This document shows, one piece after another, positions 36,236-46,639 of a stretch of DNA of 64,000 nucleotides. The notes under the pieces are model-generated. The model had not been told where the DNA came from. It did not search any database and worked only from the letters and a program-made list of their open reading frames with translations. The stretch covers positions 2,852,001 through 2,916,000 of the forward strand of contig JARUPY010000190.1 of NCBI GenBank assembly GCA_029817715.1, given 5' to 3'. Positions within the stretch are counted from its first letter, which is position 1; each line of letters begins with the position of its first letter. A program made the translations under genes and the position numbers. The stretch is from Melastoma dodecandrum. Lineage: Eukaryota; Streptophyta; Magnoliopsida; Myrtales; Melastomataceae.

Positions 36236-37062
36236 TAGGGGTGAGCATAGGTTCCGGGTAAAACCGGGAACCTGTCGGAACTGGTACCACAGGGTCGGTG
36301 TCAGTACAGGTTCTCGAATAGATCGGATAGGTTCTAGTTTCTAAATTTTACAAAACCGACAGTACCAAGTACGGTTCCAGGTTCTCCCCCCTGAACCAAC
36401 CTGGAGAACCTAGAACCTAACCTAAATTTTACCCAACCCAACCCCATAACCTATCCTAAATCTTATCCAACCCAATAACCTAACTTAAACTTTACCCTAC
36501 CACAAACAATTGTCCCCCTCTTCACAACAACGTCTTCATCAAACGGTTCCAGGGGTTACGGTTTCTTACGGTAAGTTAGCTCCTAATTTACTTTTTCCCT
36601 TCTTCCCCGTCTTGCCTTGTCAATTTTTATTTACGATTCTTTCTGGGTTAGGTTAGGTTGAGCCGTGGGTGATGGGAATATTTTCTTAAAAGTTCTTTTT
36701 TTTTTTTTTTTTTTTTCTGAACATAGCCGGTCAGGGGGTGATTCTGTGGGGTTTGGATTTTGATTTTGATGTAATTTGAGGCGTTAGTGTTCTGGATCAT
36801 CTGTTTGGGTGTCTTAATCAGAATCGAAACACGAACCGCTCATAGGGCGACGCCGTTGACCGAACTGAAACTCAGAGGGCGACGCCGCTAACGGAACCGA
36901 AACAGAACCGGAACCTGTACCAGAACTGATAGGATAGGTTCTTAGGTGGGTCTTTGATTAATCGGGTAGGTTCTAGGTTCTAAAAATTAAGAACCGAACA
37001 TTATAGGGTAGGGTCCAGGTTCCACGTCTCGGACTTGGAATCCTAGAACCTGCTCACCCGTA
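36236..37062. mobile_element. Non-autonomous hAT-like element (827 bp)
   Basis: Ends TAGGGGTGAGCA...TGCTCACCCGTA are inverted repeats. They are flanked by ATGAGTAC (36228-36235) and TTGAGTAC (37063-37070), an 8-bp target duplication with one mismatch. Inside are many copies of GGTTC/GAACC words (AGAACCTAGAACC, GGTTCTAGGTTC) near both ends. No transposase. Confidence 0.75.
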
Positions 37063-37070
37063 TTGAGTAC

Positions 37071-37530
37071 TCAACTCACTCAATTCGATGCACATTCAAT
37101 GAGATTTTTTCCTTCTTTTCTTTCCCACTGGTGTGTGGGTACACAAACACAAACAATTCTGGGTTTCTTTTTGTCCATCCATGGTGAATTAATTACAACC
37201 ACTCACTAGGCCTCTCTCTCTCTGCACTGTCCTGACTCAAAAATGTCCCACAACCACCCACACAACAAAACAAATCTCTCCCTATTCATCAAATAGGAAG
37301 AAGAAATAAACATATAGCATGTTCAGACTTGGTTTAGGGTTTATATTACATTAGAAATCTACATTTAGTTCTGCTAAAGGTGAAACAAAGACATGGAAAG
37401 AGTTTCAAGGAGTGGTCCCCACTTTACCATGAAACTCTTTTTGTTAAATAGTAGGGTCAGGCTATTGTTATGAGCCGTTCACTGCTGATGATCTGGGAGG
37501 TTTGTTTCAAAATAACAATGGTTAACAAAA
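37071..37530. other. No gene seen
   Basis: Simple AT-rich spacer between two small transposons. Confidence 0.5.
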
Positions 37531-37539
37531 TATTTTACG

Positions 37540-37909
37540 AAATTGATTGGTCAAATCTAAAATTCCTCAACAACAGTCGATAAATTGAAGTTATGAACTC
37601 CGATTTTGATTTACAAAAAAGTCGGAGTTTGTGACTCCGATTTAGGCTTGCTGGGACATAAACTCGGAGTTGTTGACTCCGAATTTATGCGGTATGTGAA
37701 AAAAATCATTAAATCTCGATAAGGGACTAGTTAAAATCGGAACCTCACTAAAAATCGGAGTCCCTGACTCGGATTTAATGATTTTTTCACATACCGCTCA
37801 CAACAAGCCTAAATTGGAGTCATAAACTCCGACTCTTTTGTAAATCAAAATCGGAGCTCCAAACTCCTATTTATTGACTGTTGTTAAAGAATTTTAGGTT
37901 TGATCTAAC
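37540..37909. mobile_element. Foldback MITE with ~165-bp arms (MULE-like)
   Basis: A large palindrome. CTAAAATTCCTCAACAACAG at the left is inverted as CTGTTGTTAAAGAATTTTAG at the right, and GCGGTATGTGAAAAAAATCA as TGATTTTTTCACATACCGC nearer the centre. The arms carry repeated ACTCCGA/TCGGAGT words. Flanks TATTTTACG (37531-37539) and TATTTTATG (37910-37918) would be a 9-bp target duplication with one mismatch. Confidence 0.75.
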
Positions 37910-37918
37910 TATTTTATG

Positions 37919-38510
37919 TGAACGAACGTTGTAGTGGAACAAATCTCGATGATTTGGACCCTTTTCTGCCCTTTTCCTTTTACGTGGGGTTTAATTGTCC
38001 TCGAGTCATGATGACTCCCAACGTGGGCCATGATGTAAGAAAAGAAAGTGGTGGTGGTGGTGGTGGGGGGGTGGGGGATGATTGCTTACTCTTCCGAGGT
38101 CCAGACAGTTGTATGTTACTTTCAGTCCATGGAATCTTGAGTACCAAGTTTACATACTCTTGTGGAACTTTCTGAACTTGAGGTTCTGCAAAATACCCAT
38201 ACTCCCAATTAAAGATGCGACACATACGTATGTGATGATGTTATCTAACAGTGGAATCTCATGGTTTTGGGTATCGGGCATGTAAGAGACAGGGCTTGAT
38301 GGACTCTAACTTGGGTTTAGACCGAATGGTCCACCAACAACTGCAAAGTTCATTCTTACCAAACAAACATCCAAATAGGACTTGACTTTGAAAGAAATTT
38401 GGTATCTGAGATGGGGTTGGACATCAATGGACATGTCTATTTAGCATCAGTCATTTCGATATGGTACGTTCATTGTAAAATGCTGATCCCATCCAATTGA
38501 TTTGCTGCAG
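37919..38510. other. No gene seen
   Basis: Contains a short G-rich run (38047-38078). Upstream exons of the transporter pseudogene that follows were looked for and not found. Confidence 0.45.
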
Positions 38511-39705
38511 TGATTCTTGGGGCACTTTCATGGAGTCTGATGGCCGCATTAGTTTGTAGCAAATGCAGAGCAGTATGCTGCATAATGCTTGGATCTCTTT
38601 CAGTTGCCTTTTCAGATGTTGTAAGGACCCGTGAGCGAGCATACAATGGATGTCTTTGCTTTACTGCAGTTAAACTGAACTTCAGCAGTAACTTTTGCGT
38701 ATGCTTTCGACTTAGAATTTCAGCCAATCTATAAATGGTTTGAGGTAATCATGTCTTCTTCTGCTTATAGTTGTCGAATTCATTTAAACAATGTCAATCT
38801 ATAAATAGTGCAATATAAATGAGCTTCAGTTGCCATCTCAAAATACATTATAAATCATGTCCTACTTTGATGTGTGATGTAGGTTGTAGATTCAATGGTT
38901 GTTGAAAGAGCACAGGGCGAGTCACAAAGCATGTCAGGTTCTCTTCAATCTTCATGCTGGGGATCATCGACTTGTGAGCTCCTATATCAATGGGTCCCTT
39001 GTTGATTCTTTTGGTGTTAGTCACCTCGTATAATATAACTACTCTCCAACATCCCCGCCTTCTACAAATCTTTCTCCATATATGAAAAGAAAAGAGAAAA
39101 AGTTGTAACTTAGCCAATTCTTTTCCCCGTTTTGCATTTGGCCTTACTGCATTTATGCCTCTAGTGACATCTGTGGTAGTTACTTGTATGGTTTCCCTCA
39201 GAAACATTCAGGTGTTCCTTGTAACTGGCATGAACCGGAAGTTTGGGATAAGCAACGAATGGTTTGCAATCAGCGACTCCTAGATCTCAACAGTCTTTGG
39301 TCAGGAAATCAAGCCAATGTTGCCTTCAAATTTCAATGCATTTCTTTTTCATTGACCATGGTAGATGTGCTGTTTAGTGTCATCTCATTTGACAGCTGTT
39401 TGCTTTTAGGCATCATTCATGCATGTGCTTGTGGTAGTCGCGAGACTCTGCCCTGAGGGAATGGAGGCGATACTCTTCGCGACCCTTATGTCGATATCTA
39501 ACGAGGGGAGCATATTCGGGGGCCTCATTGGTGCTAGCCTGACTTAGATTTTCAGGGTCACCAAGCACAGGTTCAACATCCTAACGCTTTTCTCCTAACT
39601 GTGCAACCTCAGTTTGTTGTTGCCTTTTCCGCTCCTCGGTCTCCTCCCCCAAGGACGAGCCCAACACTGCCAACATGAAGGAAGGGGACGATATCGAGAT
39701 GAAGA
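38511..39705 (+). pseudogene. Folate-biopterin transporter (BT1 family MFS) pseudogene
   Basis: Four exon remnants, introns still in place, of a plant folate/biopterin transporter, normally a 12-helix carrier. 38511-38620 reads [13 protein letters not shown]...[10 protein letters not shown]; 38883-38974 [16 protein letters not shown]; 39212-39304 VFLVTGMNRKFGISNEWFA, with a TAG, and its donor GT is now GA; 39410-39705 [18 protein letters not shown] to LLPFPLLGLLP, with a TAG, a TAA and a one-base insertion in a C run before the charged C-terminus. Upstream exons and those between the second and third remnants are missing. Retained introns show a DNA-level duplicate rather than a retrocopy. 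Confidence 0.88.
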
Positions 39706-40060
39706 CTCAGCGTGAGCTTCGCTCGTTCTCTTATCATTTTTCTCCTAAGACGGCATCCACGCACGAGCTCGCACGTCCAAGTCTTTTCACTTTTCCGATG
39801 CTTCTTGATTACAGATCGGAGAGACAACCGGAGCAATAGAGAGATGCCCTCGCCACACCCTCCTCGCACTCGCTAACGGAGATTAACCTGGGAGCGCGAC
39901 CGTCGATGTACTTTGGTCCGAACATAATGGCTGTTATTTTGTCATAATTTTATACAAACACGACAGCAGGAGGCCAATCACTGTATTTCGGACAATTTCC
40001 CATGCACTAATGATTAATTCGAAACGGTTCTTTCGGTTCTCGTAAACTTATTCCATTCAT
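39706..40060. other. Spacer before LEA gene
   Basis: No gene; distal promoter of the SMP gene. Confidence 0.5.
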
Positions 40061-40065
40061 GCGAT

Positions 40066-40153
40066 GCCACGTGGCAAGTTAGTTCTTTGCCAGGTGGGTC
40101 CTCGAGCTGCCACGTCACCTTATTCACGTCGGTCGACCCCCAGCTGCCACGTT
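40066..40153 (+). promoter_or_regulatory. Cluster of ACGT (ABRE/G-box) elements
   Basis: A palindromic GCCACGTGGC (40066-40075) is followed by CACGTC at 40111 and 40125 and CACGTT at 40148, 110-195 bp before the LEA start. Multiple ABRE-like boxes are what drive ABA- and seed-maturation expression by bZIP (ABI5-type) factors, in line with the gene's family. Binding itself is inferred. Confidence 0.65.
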
Positions 40154-40260
40154 TCATTGAAATCCACCACCTCAGGACAACCTCGGATCATGTTAAAACC
40201 CAGTTCGCCCCTGGTGATGGGAGTCGGAGGCCAAGTTGGTAGGACACCCAACACTCGAAC

Positions 40261-41199
40261 ATGAGCCAGGAACAGCAGCCACGGAGGCAGCAGCCGGACC
40301 AGGGCGTCGACCCGATCAAGTACGGGGACGTCTTCAATGTCTCCGGTGAACTCGCGGACCAACCCGTCGCCCCGCAGGATGCAGCCATGATGCAGTCTGC
40401 TGAGGCTTCCATATTTGGCCAGCCGCAGACTGGTGGCCCAGGTGAGGCTATGCAGGCTGCTGCTGCGTGGAACGAAAGGGCTGGGCTGGTTGGCTGTTCC
40501 GACATCTCGGATGCTGCTGCTATCCAAGGTGTGGCCGTGACTGAGACCGGCGTTCCCGGTGGCAGGGTCGTCACCGAATCGGTCGCCGGACAGGTTGGTA
40601 CATGTTTACATGGTAATTTATGGGTTATGAGTTAGTTACGACATGTAGGTTATGATTGGCACGTGCAGGTGGTCCGGCAGTTTGTCGAGGCTGGGCCGAT
40701 AAGGCAGGTGCAGGGGGCGGTGGTGACTAAGGTGATGTTTGGGGAAGCGCTGGAGGCTGTTGCTCAGACAGTTGGTGATAAGCCAGTGGATCGTGGGGAT
40801 GCTGCGGCCATCCGTGTTGTTGTGCAGATGGCGACTGGAGTTGATACGGTGTTACCAGGAGGGATCACAGCCTCGGCACAGTCGGCCGCAGCTTATAATG
40901 AGGCGACACTCCGGGACGAAGATAAGATCAAGCTCGCTCATGTCTTGATGGTGGGTAACACTTTTAAAAGTAATGGTTTTAATATTCATCGTCAACGCAG
41001 GTAATGGACGATTCGATTACTTAATTTTGATCTTAAGGGGGCACGGGAGAAGTTGCCGCGGGACAGAGCCGTCATGGGAGATGATGTTGGCAGGGTGGCG
41101 AAAGCGGAGATGACTCCCGGGTTGAAGGCCTCTGTGCATCCGGGAGGGGTCACAGCATCCGTGGCAGCGGCCGCGAGGCTTAACGAGGGCAATGCTTGA
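40261..41199 (+). CDS. Seed maturation protein, LEA SMP domain (D-34 type)
   Basis: A late-embryogenesis-abundant protein of the SMP family, hydrophilic and Ala-rich, thought to protect cells in drying seeds. Three exons (40261-40593, 40669-40950, 41038-41199) give 258 residues, normal for the family. Three SMP-type repeats are visible: PIKYGDVFNVSGELADQPV and DAAMMQSAE near the N-terminus; GEALEAVAQTVGDKPVDRGD, then PGGITASAQSAAAYN in the middle; PGGVTASVAAAARLNEGNA at the C-terminus. The exon 3 acceptor (TTAAG) is weak but is the one that keeps frame and motif. Four ACGT boxes lie upstream. The copine gene ends about 130 bp downstream on the other strand. Confidence 0.92.
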
Positions 41200-41332
41200 T
41201 AAATGGAAGCGTACTGACTACTCTTGTAAATACAGTAAATACAATCTAGTGGATCTTCTGTTTTTTATCACTCTAATGAACAGTTCTGCCGGAAGTCGAC
41301 GAGCAAGCCAAGCAATGGCATGGAGATTCCTG

Positions 41333-44300
41333 TTAAGGCCTCCCCGCTGTCGGAATCCATGGCTGGATGTCTCTGGATCTCATGTAGCTCAAGAATTGCC
41401 CTGGTAGCTCTTCGAGAAGTGCTTGGACAGCTGATATGCTACCGTCTGGAAGAACATATGCTACCGTCTGGAAGAACATATTATGGAACGATAATGTTGT
41501 CAAGATGGATGTAGTAACCGCAGGATATTCGAGACAACGAACAAGAAGGCCAACCATGAATATCTTGCATTGGCACGAACTGAACAATGTCCCGAGTAGC
41601 TACGCGATCTGTAGAACTCTGCAGTCGAGGCATCCGGTAACTGAAAACAGCAGCAAAATTGCATTCGATTGATCTTTCCACAATTTGTGGTATCAGCTAA
41701 AAGGATAATACAGCAGCAGAAACACCCACCTCCATTACCGTGAAATCCGCACCACCGACACCAATGAGGATCGATAGCGGAAGGTCCGAAGCCTTCACTA
41801 GTTCGTCCTTCGTCTCTTGAAGATCCGTAAGTACCCCGTCCTATTGAAAGCACATGCAATTTGTCAGCAGGAAAAGGCAGTTCCACTGATGGAAATAGAG
41901 CAGATAAGTAGGAAGTGCTGGCATTCTCACCGTGATAATCAGCAGCACGTAGTATTTCCGATAACCATCGCTCTGAGACTGGCGAGCAATATTAGCAGCT
42001 GTGATGATCACATGGCCGAATAAAGCTGGTCCGGCTAAAGCAACGTGGTTCAGGGCAATCGAGTAAGCTGCCATTATGCCTTCGACTCCTTCCACCTACA
42101 AATATAATTATGTTAATATTTGAAACACGAGATAAATGAGCTGCAGCCCAACACGAAAGCATTTCTATGGTGCTAGTGTTGTCGACGAGAAGCAGAAACT
42201 AAAAGTTCCCTTGCCTCGAATGCATTGGCACTTCCGTTCAAGTTAAAGCAATGTGAAACCTTGTCATCATACGTCTTTCCGCCAAATCCCCAGGCCCAGA
42301 AAAGCCTATCGGAATCGTAAAATTGTATCACCTCCCCAACCTCCATGATAGCCTGAAAGTACAAGAATAAACAATCATGGTGACTCGATATCAACCTGTG
42401 ACAACCAATCCATTTCAGTAATCGGCAATCACATAGGCTGGCAGGACGTAGCATCATAATCTACAATTTCAAATGGCTACAGCTATGAATACGTCACTCG
42501 TAACTTACTCGCTGGTAAAGATTCAACCTTCCTGATGGGTCGATGTAATGCAACGAATCTGGAGTTTGAGGATTCCCGTTGGATGCTAGAGAAAGAGAAT
42601 AAAGTGTGTGATTAATTTGACTGATGGGAAAGCTTAAGAAACCATTGGTAAGACCTTTTACCAGTGAAATCTATGGCAACCATGAAGTTGAGCTCAAATC
42701 CGCTGGACATGTAATCCAAGAACGTAAATTGTTGCTTCTCGGAGTATTGATTTATGAAAAGCTGAGACTTCAAAACCTGAAAAAAAAACATGTATATGCA
42801 GACGTTCAAACATGTAATACAATTGGCTAGTAATGCTACAGAGCAGACCATTCAAGAAAGTGAAAAGCACCTTTTCGTGTCCTTGATGAGACGTAGCGGG
42901 TAGGGACAGATTTGCTCCGCTCTTTTCCAGATAAAGTTTTTCCAAATCAGCCCCTGATTTCTGAACCTTTCTGGATGATCAAAGCAGGCAGATAGCATGA
43001 GACTCGACTTGTAAGCACGTGCACCTCTCGTCCATTATTAACTAACGAGAACTTACCCTATAAGCACATGGTTGCCATTAGAATTGAAATCGAAGCACTC
43101 AATTACCAATGGATTTTGCTGAAGAATTTCGAGTAAAAGGTAATGACGACAAAGAGCTGCCAGTTTATCAGAAACAACAGTGGAGGATCTCCCCAATGTT
43201 GGATAAAATTACCTTGCTACCAAATTGTTGCATGCTGAGGCATAACGGTTTCCATGTCGGGTTTAAATCGTTGTTCACAACTTCAGTTTTACAGATCGGA
43301 ATAGAAGAGCCAAACTCAACGATTCTAGATATTCGTAGAAAAGGGTCCTGAAAAGAAGGAAATAGGGAATGAGTGTGTGAGTGAACTCCCATCCGTTAAA
43401 AGAACAAATGAAGAGATTGAGAAAGTTTAACTTACTCTTTTAGAAAACAAGTCCTTATTTTCCAGCTGAGAACAGCAAAATGTTATCTCCACTGAGCTTT
43501 TCGAAGATTCAACTTCCTCAGCATGAATGGTGACAGTCCCGAGGTTTCTAACTCCTGCGTCTGCTGCATTGTTGTTCGTAAGCTTTACAGTCAGGCTCCG
43601 ACTTTGTTTAGTCACATTCTGCCGCAAAACATTTCGAGAAGAATGTTGAAGATTTCAGATCTTGTTGCGTGACAAAAAGCACGCACTTCTGACATTGCAC
43701 AAGCAGCTTCTCCTAGAAATTGTTGATCATTCAACCTCAACGCCTGGAAATAATTAATTTGAAGTACCAGGAAAAGGAAAATTACTTAGAAACCTTGATG
43801 GGCTTATACCTTGGGAGGTATGTTGTGATCTTTGGTGTCACCGCCAAACACTCGAAAGCAGAAACCAGTAAACAAGATGGAGGAATCAATCATCCACATT
43901 TGTGATTATGTCCACATGAAGGGATGTGGAGATAGACTCACACTAATGCTGTGTTTGGATTTGAAGGAATAGAAAGGAATAGAAAAGAAAAGAAGGGAAA
44001 AGGGGTGAAAATTTAAAATTTTAGGAGGGAGAGAATTTTTTGGGAAACGCGTTTTCGTTTCTTTTCTTTTCCTCCCCCCTCCCCAAACACAGCGTAAATG
44101 TTGAACCGTCTCAAAGTGATAGGTCACAGGTATTTTCTCGATCAAAGTGGGATCCAGACTATTCATGATGACCTCAGTCCTTCCGAGCTCCTCTAACATC
44201 CCATCTTTTCTCCTCAAATACGCCACTACCATGGGATCACTCTATGGAAAAGAAACAAAAGACGTTTCCGAGAATCGATTAGAAGGAGATGCTCTGGCAA

Positions 44301-45208
44301 GCGGGAGGGATACTATCAATGTTTAACTCGTAGCACAAAAAACGATACAGGGCTTCAGTAAACATGGTGTAACTAACCACAGTTAATCAAATTTGAAGAC
44401 ATGACCAACAAACACAAGAACTGTGGAATACCTTTGACAGGACATCACAGTCACGTAGTCTTGCAGCTGACAAAGATATCTGCAGTGAAGAAGAAAAGAG
44501 TTGCATTCATTCAACTCTAACATCAACAATAAGCCAAGGGGCTGATGCTCTTTGGCAAAATCAGTGAACCCTTCCTATGCAGCAAGCACATCTAAACCTG
44601 TTGCCTGAAAATACTTCAATGAAATTGAGAACAAAACCTCATAGATTACCGAATTGAATCATTCAAAAGATTCAACTTATCAGTCTGTATCTCAAAGATG
44701 AAACACATTCAGAGCCTCAACTCCTCCATTCAGCAAAGATTCTCATCCATCATTCTTTCTACAACGAAATTATGCTCGAACGGCGAACTTTCAAGAATCT
44801 TCTTCACATTGACTGTAAGATGTAAGATGACTCCGAGAAACATCGGAATTCAATGTCTACAAAACTTCCGCATTCGTTTCGACCAAGTTTACCCTCCCAA
44901 ACAATAAACCAAGCAAGACAGACAGACATTAATTGGCACATAAGGCTCTATTGACAACATCAAAAGGACACAAAAAATCCAAAACAACTCACAGAAGACA
45001 TACAGGCCCTACCCAACACGACTTGACACCTTCCGATCCGACCACTCACCTCGACTTGAGAGAACAAAGGAAGCTGTTCCTTGGACCTGAAGAACAAATC
45101 AACCGCGTCATTGTGCCCACCACCACCACCTCCTCCTCCTCCGCCACCGCCATTAAAACCCCCTCCCGCATCCGCTTGCCGGCCGCCCTTCTCATCGGAC
45201 CCTCCCAT
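41333..45208 (-). CDS. Copine (BONZAI-type), probably damaged
   Basis: Calcium-dependent membrane-binding protein with two C2 domains and a copine/vWA domain; plant relatives (BON1-3) repress cell death and defence. Exons (minus): 45208-45050, 44479-44432, 44241-44095, 43850-43810, 43743-43687, 43618-43436, 43347-43213, 43118-43057, 42970-42871, 42776-42662, 42585-42509, 42352-42215, 42095-41931, 41840-41739 (or 12 bases longer), 41618-41555, 41445-41333. The start MGGSDEKGG keeps a Gly for myristoylation but lacks the Cys found in several BON proteins. C2A has [14 protein letters not shown]2[12 protein letters not shown] and NDLNPTWKP, the vWA part [13 protein letters not shown] and [10 protein letters not shown]. 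Three problems: a 148-bp MITE at the exon 3/intron 3 border; no proper acceptor for the ancestral exon 4; a small indel in exon 15. Intron 12 uses GC-AG. Expression must decide gene or pseudogene. Confidence 0.82.
41435..41478. repeat. 22-bp tandem duplication at copine exon 16 acceptor
   Basis: TATGCTACCGTCTGGAAGAA plus CA occurs twice back to back. Each copy holds the inverse of TTCTTCCAG, the 3' splice site of the last copine exon, so two acceptors 22 bp apart are offered; only the one nearer the exon keeps frame. Confidence 0.85.
43947..44094. mobile_element. Tourist/PIF-Harbinger-type MITE inside copine
   Basis: 148 bp with terminal inverted repeats TGCTGTGTTTGG and CCAAACACAGCG, flanked by the 3-bp duplication TAA (43944-43946 and 44095-44097), the signature of PIF/Harbinger elements. 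Purine-rich GGAATAGAAAGGAATAG follows the left end. It lies at the 3' end of copine exon 3. Confidence 0.9.
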
Positions 45209-45481
45209 CTCCTCCCAAAATCCAAAAAACCCACCAGAACCTGGAGGCCCTAACGCAAAATCACTTACCGGGATTCCTTGTACAAAGAAAAGGGTGCTCG
45301 AAACCGTGGTCAAGGCGGGATCTTGCTCGGGGAGGATTCATTGAAAGCCGCTTTCTTTTCCTACTTTCCGGACTCGCGCCTGTTCTCCTTTCCTTCACTT
45401 TCCGACTGACTCTTCCTCTGTGGCAACGTAATAAAAGGAGGGAGAATCTAATTGGACTAATTGGACTGATTGGAGAATCAA

Positions 45482-45870
45482 AAAACAGAAAGGACACCCA
45501 ACTTTTGCAGATCGGAGCAAATCCATGTCGTGAGGAGGGAACGTGCAGAAATGTCGTCCCGACAAAATGACTTCATGTTTTTGGTCGGCCGGTCGGCATT
45601 TCAAGTTCCGGGAAACATTTCAAAAGTTAAAAAAGTATGGAATCGTGTGAGTGCGCCTTGTTTGTTATAATAAGGTTTCTTTTAAAAAGTGATGTCGACA
45701 GATCCTTATGAAACTTAATCAGGCACGGTGGGCGGCTGTGACGAAAACCTCTTGGAGAACTTCTTGGCCGTCGCCCAAGCACGTTCCTTGGGGTTTAGGC
45801 CAGAGGAAGGAGTATCAGGACATCTTGGAGTAGACGGGTTCTTCGCGGGCAGGCTTGGGTCCGTGTTCGG
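45482..45870. repeat. Duplicated block, copy 1 (partner 53226-53635)
   Basis: Long near-identical runs are shared with 53226-53635, for example GTCGTCCCGACAAAATGACT and GTCGGCCGGTCGGCATTTCA, with roughly nine in ten bases equal by eye. No coding function recognised. It lies right upstream of the copine gene, with about 270 bp between. Confidence 0.85.
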
Positions 45871-46639
45871 GCTCCAGGCGAGGATTCTGATTGCTGGAGG
45901 GGAGAGAGATCCATGATGAGGGCCGAGGTTGGATCCAAAGTTCCTTTAGTCATGCCTGCTCGGAAGACACTCGGATTCGTTGTAGTTTGTTCAAGTCCAG
46001 GTTGAGCTACTGTAGCTCGAGTCACTAGTTCAGCATTGTTTTGTTAAGTTGAGCTCGATCCACTGGCGGCCATGGGTGCTGTAGTTTCTGATAGTTTTCT
46101 GTTGGCCAAACGGAGTCCTTCAAGGTCTAAAGGCAGTGCACGGCCGAAACAGAAGATAATTAATTAAGAAACATTTACGAAGGAGCCTCTCTCCGGTGGC
46201 GATTCGCTCTCTTCACGGGCGTTTGCGGTTATTGTTTTAGTCGAATAATGTTTAACAACAGAAATTATATGCCATAAATCTTGGTGTCATACGTGGATCT
46301 GCTGTCTAGGATGCGGGCCCAAAACGTAAAAGGCCTTCTAGGGAGGTAGTCGCACAAACACACCAAACGAAGTTTTGCGGACAAAACAGTTACCAATCGA
46401 TGGAGGCTGGCGGGCGACAAGGGTTACTAGGCCATACAGACAGGATCAAGCGACAGTCAGCGCGAATGTGGAAACTCTGCATAGGCTAACGGGCGATATG
46501 GTAGGTCAACAGCTGTCATGGAAAGATTTGGGAGATCTCGAAAGATCGAATAGTTGTCATTCGTATCGAGTTACCTTACTTTCTGAATCCATTGGCAGAT
46601 TACTTCCAAAGACTCGAAACTAAATCTGTCCTTGGTAAA
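45871..46639. other. No gene; partly homologous to inverted 54.1-54.9 kb
   Basis: Pieces of 45880-46240 occur in reverse orientation at about 54130-54900 (for example GGCCGAGGTTGGA, TTAAGTTGAGCTC, CCTTCAAGGTCTAAAGGC). Confidence 0.6.

Noticed and set aside
37540..37909. Repeated ACTCCGA words suggested a CRISPR-like or satellite array
   Set aside because: Spacing is irregular, the arms are inverted and the genome is eukaryotic; it is a foldback transposon.
45046..45344. Pro-rich frame on the plus strand opposite copine exon 1
   Set aside because: It is the antisense of the copine Gly run, and no other support exists.
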